The notes under the pieces are model-generated. The model had not been told where the DNA came from. It made no database searches and was given only the letters and a program-made list of their open reading frames with translations. Source: Sediminibacterium salmoneum NBRC 103935 (GTDB taxonomy: Bacteria > Bacteroidota > Bacteroidia > Chitinophagales > Chitinophagaceae). From it: DNA of 64,000 nt. Numbering within the stretch: position 1 is the first letter of the stretch; every line of letters starts with the position of its first letter. The translations under genes and the position numbers were made by a program. The stretch spans positions 208,547 through 272,546 of the forward strand of contig NZ_KI866530.1 of assembly GCF_000511175.1 (NCBI RefSeq), in the 5' to 3' direction. Positions 1-7,707 of this stretch are shown one piece after another.

Positions 1-1
1 T

Positions 2-442
2 GCCGGACTAAAAGCAGCCAGAGCCATTGGCATGCTTACCTATCGGAACTATGCTACCTTTCAGGAAAGACAAACCGATCCCGATCCTGAAAAGATTGAT
101 GGATTCAAAGCTTCCTCCTATATCAATTATCAGGGCGACAAACTGGTGAACCGATTCAATGCCTACAGTTATTGGTTGCTTACCAAAGCCATGGACAGTC
201 ATCACCTGGCAAGGGGCAGAGGGGGCGACTTAGCTAAGGCATTAAGCCAGATTCAACAACCTACTTTGATTATTGGAATTGATTCTGATATTCTTTGCCC
301 AATAGCAGAACAGGAATTCATGGCCAATCATATGCCGGATGCGCAGTTGCATATTATTGACTCTACTTATGGACACGATGGATTCATCATTGAAACACAG
401 CAAATCACTTCCTTGCTGGCTCCCTTTGTGAATGGGCTATAG
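2..442 (+). CDS. metX: Homoserine O-acetyltransferase, C-terminal part (cut by window start)
   Basis: The open frame enters from the left edge, so only the last ~146 residues are present. The family transfers an acetyl group from acetyl-CoA to homoserine in methionine synthesis, in the cytoplasm. The fragment shows the C-terminal alpha/beta-hydrolase signature: a GIDSDILCP strand carrying the catalytic Asp, and a YGHDGF motif carrying the catalytic His close to the C-terminus. The segment with TYRNYATFQERQ is also typical of MetX. The nucleophilic Ser lies outside the window. The stop overlaps the convergent acylase gene by 6 bases. A homoserine O-succinyltransferase of the same fold cannot be excluded from the fragment alone. 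Confidence 0.88.
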   Translation, partial: AGLKAARAIGMLTYRNYATFQERQTDPDPEKIDGFKASSYINYQGDKLVNRFNAYSYWLLTKAMDSHHLARGRGGDLAKALSQIQQPTLIIGIDSDILCPIAEQEFMANHMPDAQLHIIDSTYGHDGFIIETQQITSLLAPFVNGL

Positions 443-2506
443 CGGGTGATATTTTTTTACAGCCTGCTGATAAACCAATTCTTTGTTTAAAGTCATGGGT
501 TTGGTTTTCTGTTCCACAAACATTTGCATCTGATCGGTATAGTGGGGCGAATCTTTTCTTGCGGAAGCACCATAAACGTTCAGCGATTCAATGATGGGTC
601 CATCTTTCGTAAATTTCACCAGTTCAATGTAAGCATCTCCCTGATTGCCTTTGTATAGGCCGTCTTTATATGGAATGGAGTACATGGGAGCTAACTGATC
701 AGGCAATCCTGGTAGCGGAAGGGCTAGATTTCCTCGAACCAGTTTCTGTACATCACCCAATTGTAAATTGGTTCTGCTGAATTGCTGCAGCATAGTGGCT
801 TTCGCAGATCTGAGGATTTCAGCTGCATCTTCCAATGATATGAAACCTTGTTTCATGTACTTGCTGCGCTTGGGAACAATATCATGATACACCATAAAGA
901 AAGTACCTGCCCCAATATTAGTGGCGTCGCCTTTTTTGTCCCAGTTTTTAAGTTGCACTACTAAATCTGCTATGTCAGGATATTTTGTTTCATCTAATAG
1001 AAATAAGCTATCAATATTATAGGGGAAGTAAAAGGTGGAGGGGAACTGCCGGTCAAACTTGATTCGCTTAAAATCTTCATAGCTCACTTTATTCAGGGGT
1101 TGCAATAAAGCTTCAAAACGCTTGCTGCGGTTGTTTTCCAGGGTTTCATATCCCATCGTAATGTCGGTAACCACAGGGTTTTCCTTTCCCTCTGTAGAAT
1201 GAAAAGGAGAGTGGTTGGTATTGTACACAAAACCAGTTGTTGGTTGCAAAACCTGAGGTAAAGCGCTGATGGGATGTAATTCATTCCATAAGGTTTTGCT
1301 GGTATTGCCGGGCAAAGTAGACTTCCAGTTATACCCTTTATTGCGGACTGGTATTCTGCCGTTGCTGATATAATAAATAGTGTCGTATTTGTCAGCATAT
1401 ACAATGTTGTAGCCGGGTATGGCTCGCATTTCCAGGGCTGCTTTGAATTCTGAAAAGTTTCTGGCCTTGTTAAAACGATACCATTGCTCCAGCCCACGGA
1501 TATCCATTTGCGCCGGCATACGGATAGAGAAAGTTCCTCGATCTGTTTTTATAGTTGGACCATATTTGCTCCAGTAAACAGGTCTGGAAATATTAACTTT
1601 TAATAGCTTCAGTTTCACTTTAAAAACTGCCTTTTTTTCTTCCAGACTTTCCCAGTTTCCATCAAATAAATATTGGTTCTTGTTTTTAGCATGCATTTCC
1701 AATTGATATACATCTAATTTGTCAGGTTCATTTACTGTGTGTGCCCAGCCCAGATGCTCATTCACGCCATGTAAAATACTGGGAGCGCCGGGGAAATTGG
1801 CACCTAAAATATTCCACCCCTCTTCACTATTTAAATGTGCTTCGTAAAAGGCAACCGGTCCTTCCAATGGCTGGTGAGCATTGATGGCCAGATACACATT
1901 GCCGTCGGTTGTTTTTTTGCTATTGAAGGCGAATGCATTGCTCCCCTGCGTTTTAAAATTTTCCAGTAAAGGAACTGTCCCCCCGAAAATGGATGACAAA
2001 GCTTTGTCGGCTCCTGATAAAATACACAATTGCAAAACCGAATACCGGATCATGTCTTTGGGCGTAACCGGGAAAAGATTTTTTAATAAGACTTCTTTCT
2101 TATGCTTTTCTGCGTAGGCATTCAAACCCTCACAATATCCCTGTAATACTTTTTTAAAATCGGCTGAGAGGTCTGTGTCAAAACGGTCATCCACCAGCTC
2201 AGGAATTCTGAGTAAGCGCACGATATAATCCACTTGTGCCCCTTCCTTTCCTTTGTACTGGGCCAGCATGCCTTTCCCAGCCATTAAGGATTGTTGTATC
2301 GTAGCAAAATCATCTTCTGCATGTGCCCAGGCAAGTCCGTAGGCAACGGATGCATCTGTCTTTCCGAAAATATGCGGCACGCCCCATTTATCACGAATAA
2401 TATCGATTTGATTGGGGTTTATTGGTCTTTCTAATTCTAAATTAATCTGGGCCTGAAGAGGGTATGAACCAATAATACAAATTAGAAAAAATACAATGCG
2501 ACGCAT
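437..2506 (-). CDS. Penicillin acylase family protein (Ntn hydrolase)
   Basis: A 689-residue secreted amidase precursor of the penicillin/acyl-homoserine-lactone acylase family. It begins with a signal peptide (hydrophobic residues 4-15, Ala-X-Ala-like end at 18-20). An alpha chain follows (YGLAWAHAEDDF near 56-67). Then comes a Gly-Ser-Asn junction at 188-190, where family members cut themselves so that Ser189 becomes the N-terminal nucleophile of the beta chain. The beta chain has the expected INAHQPLEGP and HGVNEHLGWAHT stretches. The length fits the family. The true substrate (beta-lactam side chain, N-acyl homoserine lactone or other amide) cannot be told from sequence. It is convergent with metX and stands alone. 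Confidence 0.88.
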   Translation of the reverse strand: MRRIVFFLICIIGSYPLQAQINLELERPINPNQIDIIRDKWGVPHIFGKTDASVAYGLAWAHAEDDFATIQQSLMAGKGMLAQYKGKEGAQVDYIVRLLRIPELVDDRFDTDLSADFKKVLQGYCEGLNAYAEKHKKEVLLKNLFPVTPKDMIRYSVLQLCILSGADKALSSIFGGTVPLLENFKTQGSNAFAFNSKKTTDGNVYLAINAHQPLEGPVAFYEAHLNSEEGWNILGANFPGAPSILHGVNEHLGWAHTVNEPDKLDVYQLEMHAKNKNQYLFDGNWESLEEKKAVFKVKLKLLKVNISRPVYWSKYGPTIKTDRGTFSIRMPAQMDIRGLEQWYRFNKARNFSEFKAALEMRAIPGYNIVYADKYDTIYYISNGRIPVRNKGYNWKSTLPGNTSKTLWNELHPISALPQVLQPTTGFVYNTNHSPFHSTEGKENPVVTDITMGYETLENNRSKRFEALLQPLNKVSYEDFKRIKFDRQFPSTFYFPYNIDSLFLLDETKYPDIADLVVQLKNWDKKGDATNIGAGTFFMVYHDIVPKRSKYMKQGFISLEDAAEILRSAKATMLQQFSRTNLQLGDVQKLVRGNLALPLPGLPDQLAPMYSIPYKDGLYKGNQGDAYIELVKFTKDGPIIESLNVYGASARKDSPHYTDQMQMFVEQKTKPMTLNKELVYQQAVKKYHPL

Positions 2507-2549
2507 AAAATGTTTTTTGTTCTTAACAAAACTAAGGGGATAAGGTTGA

Positions 2550-2582
2550 TTGAACTAAATTGGTTTGCTCCTGTTATCTTTG
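2550..2582 (+). promoter_or_regulatory. Candidate Bacteroidota promoter
   Basis: TTG at 2550-2552 and TATCTTTG at 2575-2582 (TAnnTTTG) are separated by 22 bases, as expected for the Bacteroidota housekeeping sigma factor. The start point would fall just before the ATG at 2598. This argues against the upstream in-frame TTG at 2565 as a start codon. Confidence 0.5.
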
Positions 2583-2597
2583 TACAAATTTTACATC

Positions 2598-2774
2598 ATG
2601 GGCATCTGGAATCAAATTCAGCAATACTTATTTATCAAGAAAGCAGACCCTGACGCTCCCAAATCTCAGTGGATGAAATACATGCACGGAATGAACCGTG
2701 TTTCCTTGGTTATGTTTTTACTGGCGGTGATTTTCATTCTGGTAAAGCAGGTCATTATACCGATGTTACGCTAA
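2598..2774 (+). CDS. Small single-pass membrane protein (DUF6728-like)
   Basis: A 58-residue protein with a polar N-terminal part (MGIWNQIQQYLFIKK, then a Pro-Lys-Ser-Gln-Trp-Met-Lys-Tyr-Met stretch) and one C-terminal membrane segment (about residues 37-54). From memory it resembles a short protein conserved across Bacteroidota and named only as a domain of unknown function (DUF6728). ATG 2598 was preferred because an in-frame TTG at 2565 falls inside the promoter-like TAnnTTTG element. No function can be assigned. It lies between the divergent acylase gene and the convergent lpxB. Confidence 0.7.
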   Translation: MGIWNQIQQYLFIKKADPDAPKSQWMKYMHGMNRVSLVMFLLAVIFILVKQVIIPMLR

Positions 2775-2804
2775 GTTTTCATTTGCGTTAAAGCTGATTA
2801 TTCA

Positions 2805-3908
2805 TTACATCTTTTGCAGAAATTCCATTATCAAATGGGCTGCATTTTTGGATGCATGACCACCTCCCGCCAATTTGGTGTAAAGCTCTTGGTACTCCGA
2901 TTTTAGTTCGCTGATTTTTTCGGGATTGCTGGTGATAAATTGCAACTCCCTCACCAGGTTAGCAGTGTTTAGCTCATCCTGAATCAATTCCTTTACAATC
3001 TCTTTGTCCATGATTAAATTCACCAATGAAATGAATTTAATTTTTACCAATCTCTTGGCAATCTGGTAACTGATGGAACTGCCTTTGTAGCATACGATTT
3101 CCGGCACACCGAACAAAGCAGTCTCAAGTGTGGCCGTGCCGCTGGTAACCAATGCAGCAGTTGACTGTGATAACAAAGAATAGGTACTGTCTTTTACCAC
3201 TTTTACGTTTTGCTGCCCCTCTAAGAACGGTTCGTAAAATGCATCATCCTGGCCCGGTGCCTGCGCTACCACAAATTCATATTGTGGAAACTTATCTGCA
3301 ACACTCAACATGATAGGCAGTTTTTTGGCAATTTCCTGTTTGCGGCTTCCTGGCAATAAAGCGATAATTGGTTTTATATCAGACTGATTGGCCGATTTGA
3401 ATTTTTCAATGACTTCAATGAGCGGATGCCCTACATAATGCACATCCCAGTTCCATTGTTGGGCGAAATAGTTTTTTTCAAAAGGTAAAATGCAAAGCAT
3501 CAGATCGATGCAGGTCTTCATTTTTTTTACTCTGTTGGCTTTCCAGGCCCAAACCTGTGGTGCAATATAGTATACCACTTTAATGCCTTTTTTCTTGGCC
3601 CATTCGGCAATTCTTAAATTAAATCCAGGATAGTCAATTAAGATTAAAACATCGGGTTGATAGTTCAAGATGTCCTCTTTGCAGAATTTCAGATTGCCCA
3701 GAATAGTAGGCAGGTTCCTGATTACTTCAGTAAAACCCATGAATGCCAGATCTCTGTAATGCTTTACCAGATAAGCTCCGGTAGCTTGCATCAAATCTCC
3801 TCCCCAGCAACGGATATGGGCAGCCGGATTGGATAGTTGCAACTGTTTTATCAGATTACTCCCGTGCAAATCCCCACTGGCTTCTCCTGCAATTACATAG
3901 TATTTCAT
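2805..3908 (-). CDS. lpxB: Lipid-A-disaccharide synthase
   Basis: A 367-residue GT19 glycosyltransferase that joins UDP-2,3-diacylglucosamine to lipid X to form the lipid A disaccharide at the cytoplasmic face of the inner membrane. Visible signatures are GEASGDLHG near the N-terminus, PQVWAWKANRVKKM in the middle, LPGSRKQEI, and the TSGTATLETALFGVPEIVCYK stretch of the nucleotide-sugar site (only part of it needed for recognition). Length is normal. The gene is divergent from blaI, and the first of three palindromic operator-like sites ends only seven bases upstream of its ATG. This raises the possibility that a BlaI-type repressor also acts on lpxB. Confidence 0.95.
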   Translation of the reverse strand: MKYYVIAGEASGDLHGSNLIKQLQLSNPAAHIRCWGGDLMQATGAYLVKHYRDLAFMGFTEVIRNLPTILGNLKFCKEDILNYQPDVLILIDYPGFNLRIAEWAKKKGIKVVYYIAPQVWAWKANRVKKMKTCIDLMLCILPFEKNYFAQQWNWDVHYVGHPLIEVIEKFKSANQSDIKPIIALLPGSRKQEIAKKLPIMLSVADKFPQYEFVVAQAPGQDDAFYEPFLEGQQNVKVVKDSTYSLLSQSTAALVTSGTATLETALFGVPEIVCYKGSSISYQIAKRLVKIKFISLVNLIMDKEIVKELIQDELNTANLVRELQFITSNPEKISELKSEYQELYTKLAGGGHASKNAAHLIMEFLQKM

Positions 3909-3914
3909 GGCGAA

Positions 3915-3972
3915 TAACTAAAAAAATAGTTAAATAACTAAAAAATTAGTTGTTAAACTAAATATTTAGTTA
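3915..3972. promoter_or_regulatory. Three-site palindromic operator array (probable BlaI sites)
   Basis: Three palindromes share the core AACTA-N-TAGTT. They are 3915-3932 (TAACTA, six A, TAGTTA), 3936-3951 (AACTAAAAAATTAGTT) and 3956-3971 (AACTAAATATTTAGTT). Their centres lie at 3923.5, 3943.5 and 3963.5, so the spacing is exactly 20 bp, about two helical turns, placing all sites on one face of the helix. They fill the gap between divergent lpxB and blaI. That they bind the BlaI-type protein encoded next door is inferred from position and from the autoregulation usual in this family. Confidence 0.75.
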
Positions 3973-3998
3973 TAAGTTTACTCCTGTAAATGTACATC

Positions 3999-4361
3999 AT
4001 GAAACCATTAACCAAAGCAGAAGAGCAAATAATGCAAACCATCTGGAAGCTGGAAAGCGCTTTCCTGAAAGACATTATTGATGCACAACCCGAACCAAAG
4101 CCGCATAGCAATACCATTGCTACGATTGCAAAGATCTTAGTAGATAAAGGATTTGTTGGTGTGAATCAAATTGGAAGGGTGCATCAATATTTTCCAATTG
4201 TAACCAAAGAGGAATATTCTTCCAGTACCATTCGTAATTTAGTGGAAGGGTATTTTGAAGGGTCTTTTGCCGATGCGGTTTCCTTTATGGTAAAACAAAA
4301 AGACATCAGTGTAAAAGAGCTGGAGTTGTTATTGCAGGAAATGAAAAAATCTAAAAAATAA
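3999..4361 (+). CDS. BlaI/MecI-family transcriptional repressor
   Basis: A 120-residue winged-helix repressor (MKPLTKAEEQIMQTIWKLE opening, then a recognition-helix region with HSNTIATIAKILVDKGFVG). The C-terminal helices (EGYFEGSFADAVSFMVKQ) match the family dimerisation part. An upstream ATG at 3990 is in frame, but 3999 gives the canonical N-terminus. The M56 membrane protein starts 4 bases after its stop, the arrangement of BlaI-BlaR1 pairs, where proteolysis triggered by the membrane protein relieves repression. Three palindromes directly upstream suggest autorepression. In Bacteroidota such pairs are often unrelated to beta-lactam resistance, and no beta-lactamase gene is nearby. Confidence 0.9.
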   Translation: MKPLTKAEEQIMQTIWKLESAFLKDIIDAQPEPKPHSNTIATIAKILVDKGFVGVNQIGRVHQYFPIVTKEEYSSSTIRNLVEGYFEGSFADAVSFMVKQKDISVKELELLLQEMKKSKK

Positions 4362-4365
4362 TACT

Positions 4366-6558
4366 ATGCAAACCACCATTTATTATTTTCTTCAGGTAGT
4401 TTTTTGCTCTGCCATTATGATGGGGTATTACTGGCTTGTGTTGCGCGATAATAAATTCCATCAATACAATAGATTCTATTTGTTGGCGATTGCTGTACTA
4501 TCCTGGCTGATACCTTTAATTAAAATTCAATGGAACGAAAGCACTTTCACAGGGGATGACAATATTTATTATTTGCTTTCAGCTGTAGCATCTAACAATA
4601 CCGAACTCGAATCTAGTTTCAGTCAGCATTGGTATTCTATTACCTGGCAGAGGGGATTACAACTGCTGTATATCGGAGGCGTATCTGTTTTGTTTGTCAG
4701 TCTGATGATTTCATTGATTCGCATTTTTCAGCTACTAAAGCAGAGTAGTGCAAAAAAACTGGGTACGATTGATTTAATCATGACCAATGCTAAAGGAACA
4801 CCTTACTCATTCTTCCAATTTATATTCTGGAACGAAGCCATTGATTTAAGCAGTGCAACGGGTCAGCAAATTTTGCAGCATGAAATTACACACGTAAAAG
4901 AAAAGCACTCTTTTGATAAGCTATTGATGCAATGCATTTTGATTGCAGGCTGGATGAATCCGGTTTTCTGGCTAATTAAAAAAGAATTACACATGATTCA
5001 TGAGTTTATTGCGGATAAAAAATCTGTTGAGAGTGGAGATACTGCATCCTTGGCTCAAATGTTATTGACTACTGCCTATCCTCAACAAACCTTCAAGTTA
5101 ACCAACCCCTTCTTTTTTTCACCTATCAAAAGACGTATTGCCATGTTAAGTAAATCCAACACAAGATTCAGCTACCTAAGAAGACTAATTGTATTGCCCT
5201 TATTGGCCATTATTGTAGTATTGGTGGCTTTCAGAAATGCACTTCCCACAGAACCCATATCAGTTGAAACAGTTGTAAAAACCATTTATAAAGATGTTGC
5301 CGGCAGGCCTGTTGCGGCCATCTCACCCATGGCTGTTAATTTGAAAAACGATTACACCATTGTCATCAATGCAGGACATGGTGGGGCAGATAAAGGTAGT
5401 GTTGGGGTTGATGGTAAATCAGTTGAATCTCAATTGACACTTGAACTGGCCAAAACCATCCAATCCCTGAACCAAAATAGTCGTTTGAATCTGTTTTTAA
5501 CAAGAACAGAAGATGAAACACAGTCCTTAATGGAAATTGCTCAAAAAGCCAATAAATCAAACCCGGATTTGTTTTTGTCACTGCACTATAATGCAGCCAA
5601 GAATGCAAACCTTTCCGGAACCGAAATTTATATTGCCAGTCCGGGTAAAACCGATCGTTACAATAGTCATTTACAGTTTGCCAATCAGGTGGCCAATCAA
5701 GTGGATGATTTGAGTTTGCCTTTTAATGGAATCAAGAGCAGGAAAGATGGGATATACGTGTTACAAAACATCAGTTGTCCCAGCATTCTTATTGAAGCAG
5801 GATATATGAGTAATCCCAAGGATTTGGAAAAAATTACTTCCACCAGTTTCAGAGAGTCATTGGCAGTTGCCATTTTGAATGGTGTTCAGAAATATCTGGC
5901 GGATAAGGAGAACAATCTAACCTTGGCTGTAGCAACACAAAATGATGATTTTAACAATTCCGGAAAGGATACCCTTAAACTACTAGTTAAGAAAGTTGAA
6001 TCTGAGGCAGGTAAATTGTCTTTTGATTCAGTGAGGTCATTTTCTTTTAGTAAAAGTGCTGAAGGTTTGGGTAGTGGCTTAAAATTATTTGCAAAAAACG
6101 GACAAAAGCCGCTAGTTGTTTTAAATGGGAAACAAGTAGAATATGAAATTTTGAATGAGATGAATCCCAATGAAATTGTATCAATTACTGTGCTGAAAAA
6201 TGAGGCAGCTATTTCAAAATATGGGGCTGAAGGTGGTAATGGTGTATTAGAAGTTGTAACAAAAGATGCTAATCTAAAAAGCATTAAACCAATTCAGGAA
6301 GAAGATAATAATGATAGGTCTGGAATAAAATCATTTATGCGGCGCAATAAAGATGTCTCAAATGTTTCATGGAATCATCAGTACAAAACCATGGAAATCA
6401 AGCTTAAAGATGGTACTGAAGAAAAATATATTCTCAATAATCAAACGAGTATGAGAAGAGCTGAAGCCAAGTATGGAAAACTTCCAATTCCTGCTCCTCC
6501 GCCACCACCTACTCCAGCTCCGGCTAAGTTAGATCCCAATAAATATGAACCTCTATAA
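4366..6558 (+). CDS. M56 (BlaR1-like) membrane metalloprotease fused to an N-acetylmuramoyl-L-alanine amidase domain
   Basis: A 730-residue protein with three parts. The N-terminal M56 peptidase has membrane helices near 6-24, 37-52 and 98-120, a zinc motif HEITH (His172, Glu173, His176) and HEFIAD around 212-217, and a further helix at 273-289. An Amidase_3-type domain (about 329-514) keeps all expected metal and catalytic residues: His338 in NAGHGG, Glu354, His407 in SLHYNA and Glu477 in IEAGYMSN. The C-terminal part (about 575-640) resembles a TonB-dependent-receptor plug (VVLNGKQVEYEIL, then GAEGGNGVLEVVTK), followed by a Pro-rich tail. The amidase would face the periplasm and could bind or cut peptidoglycan stems. 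This makes it a candidate cell-wall sensor acting on the adjacent BlaI. Ordinary Bacteroidota M56 proteins with plug tails are common; the intact amidase insert is the unusual part. Confidence 0.88.
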   Translation: MQTTIYYFLQVVFCSAIMMGYYWLVLRDNKFHQYNRFYLLAIAVLSWLIPLIKIQWNESTFTGDDNIYYLLSAVASNNTELESSFSQHWYSITWQRGLQLLYIGGVSVLFVSLMISLIRIFQLLKQSSAKKLGTIDLIMTNAKGTPYSFFQFIFWNEAIDLSSATGQQILQHEITHVKEKHSFDKLLMQCILIAGWMNPVFWLIKKELHMIHEFIADKKSVESGDTASLAQMLLTTAYPQQTFKLTNPFFFSPIKRRIAMLSKSNTRFSYLRRLIVLPLLAIIVVLVAFRNALPTEPISVETVVKTIYKDVAGRPVAAISPMAVNLKNDYTIVINAGHGGADKGSVGVDGKSVESQLTLELAKTIQSLNQNSRLNLFLTRTEDETQSLMEIAQKANKSNPDLFLSLHYNAAKNANLSGTEIYIASPGKTDRYNSHLQFANQVANQVDDLSLPFNGIKSRKDGIYVLQNISCPSILIEAGYMSNPKDLEKITSTSFRESLAVAILNGVQKYLADKENNLTLAVATQNDDFNNSGKDTLKLLVKKVESEAGKLSFDSVRSFSFSKSAEGLGSGLKLFAKNGQKPLVVLNGKQVEYEILNEMNPNEIVSITVLKNEAAISKYGAEGGNGVLEVVTKDANLKSIKPIQEEDNNDRSGIKSFMRRNKDVSNVSWNHQYKTMEIKLKDGTEEKYILNNQTSMRRAEAKYGKLPIPAPPPPPTPAPAKLDPNKYEPL

Positions 6559-6562
6559 TTAA

Positions 6563-6859
6563 TTAAACAAACCACTTAATACCAAGGGAGATCAATGCAT
6601 AAATACAGGTTGCAATGAATACTCCCTTGGCTGTTTTATCTTTTTGCTTGTTGATATATACTGTGAATACAATGGCATTGGCAATTAGGGCAATGGCAAT
6701 AATGCCGCTCAATAAAGATTTCTGCATTAGCAATACCTGAAAGAATTCATTCAGGCTGAATAGACTGAACTTCCAGTAGTAATAACCGAATAGCCCAAAA
6801 ACAGGAGCAATGAAACCTAATAGCAGGCCAAATGGAATGGAATCTTTATTCAGTAACAT
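6563..6859 (-). CDS. Small three-helix membrane protein of unknown function
   Basis: A 98-residue hydrophobic protein with three predicted membrane segments (about 9-29, 48-67 and 79-96) separated by short polar loops (YINKQKDKTAKG). I do not recognise a named family; similar short proteins appear in Chitinophagaceae as hypothetical proteins. It ends 4 bases from the convergent M56-amidase gene and lies 19 bases downstream of surE on the same strand. It is probably cotranscribed with surE. Confidence 0.65.
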   Translation of the reverse strand: MLLNKDSIPFGLLLGFIAPVFGLFGYYYWKFSLFSLNEFFQVLLMQKSLLSGIIAIALIANAIVFTVYINKQKDKTAKGVFIATCIYALISLGIKWFV

Positions 6860-6878
6860 GGTTTTGCTTTATGTATAA

Positions 6879-7682
6879 TCAGAACTTCCAGTTCTTTTCC
6901 AGTTGCTTTTTCAGGGTATAGTTGGTCAGGTCAAATTGAACCGGAACCACACTTACATAATTGTTCTTTAACGCCCATACATCGCTTTCCTTGCTCTTGT
7001 CAAAATTGACAAACTCACCAGTCAGCCAATAGTATTTTCTGCCATGCGGGTCTTTTCTTTCGTCAAATTTTTCCTGGTACTTGGCATAAGCCTGAGAACA
7101 GATCTTGATACCCTTAATCAGTTCAGCTTTTACTTTTGGAATGTTCACATTTAAACAAATATGCTTGTCTAAATTTTTGCTTGCCAGCAATTGCTCTACG
7201 ATGATGCGTGCATATTGCTTGGCTCCGGTAAAGTCGGCTTCTATACTCAAATCCAATAAGCTGAATCCTATACTTGGAATGCTTTCAATGGAAGCTTCCA
7301 ATGCAGCACTCATGGTGCCTGAATAAATTACATTAATGGAATGATTGGCGCCATGATTGATTCCGCTGATACAGATATCGGGTTTTCTATGCAATACTTT
7401 ATCTACAGCTAATTTTACACAATCTACCGGAGTACCGCTACAACTATAAGCTTCAACATCTCCAAAATTGTGCACTCTGTGTAAACGCAAAGGTTCTCCA
7501 ATGGTAATGGCATGGCCCATTCCGCTTTGTGGTTTATCGGGAGATACTACCACTACTTTGCCCAGCCCTTTCACCGCTTCCACCAATGCGTGTATGCCTG
7601 GCGCGGTATAACTATCGTCGTTGGTTACGAGTATAATGGGCTCTTCTTTCTTCTTGCTTGATTTTGCTTTCACTTTTGCCAT
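6879..7682 (-). CDS. surE: 5'/3'-nucleotidase SurE
   Basis: A 267-residue acid phosphatase of the SurE family, which dephosphorylates nucleoside monophosphates in the cytoplasm. The metal-binding start VTNDDSYTAPG (Asn21, Asp22, Asp23, Ser24) is present, as are PDKPQSGMGHAIT, SGTPVDCVKLAV and SGINHGANH, the last carrying the conserved metal-binding Asn. A lysine-rich N-terminal extension (about 13 residues) precedes the fold. The M14 peptidase gene lies 25 bases upstream on the same strand, so the two may share a transcript. Confidence 0.95.
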   Translation of the reverse strand: MAKVKAKSSKKKEEPIILVTNDDSYTAPGIHALVEAVKGLGKVVVVSPDKPQSGMGHAITIGEPLRLHRVHNFGDVEAYSCSGTPVDCVKLAVDKVLHRKPDICISGINHGANHSINVIYSGTMSAALEASIESIPSIGFSLLDLSIEADFTGAKQYARIIVEQLLASKNLDKHICLNVNIPKVKAELIKGIKICSQAYAKYQEKFDERKDPHGRKYYWLTGEFVNFDKSKESDVWALKNNYVSVVPVQFDLTNYTLKKQLEKNWKF

Positions 7683-7707
7683 ATTGCAATGTACGATAAG
7701 ACCGGGC

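Noticed and set aside
3999..6558. A beta-lactam resistance locus
   Set aside because: BlaI and M56 proteins suggest it at first sight, but there is no beta-lactamase or penicillin-binding protein gene nearby and the sensor part is an amidase rather than a penicillin-binding domain.
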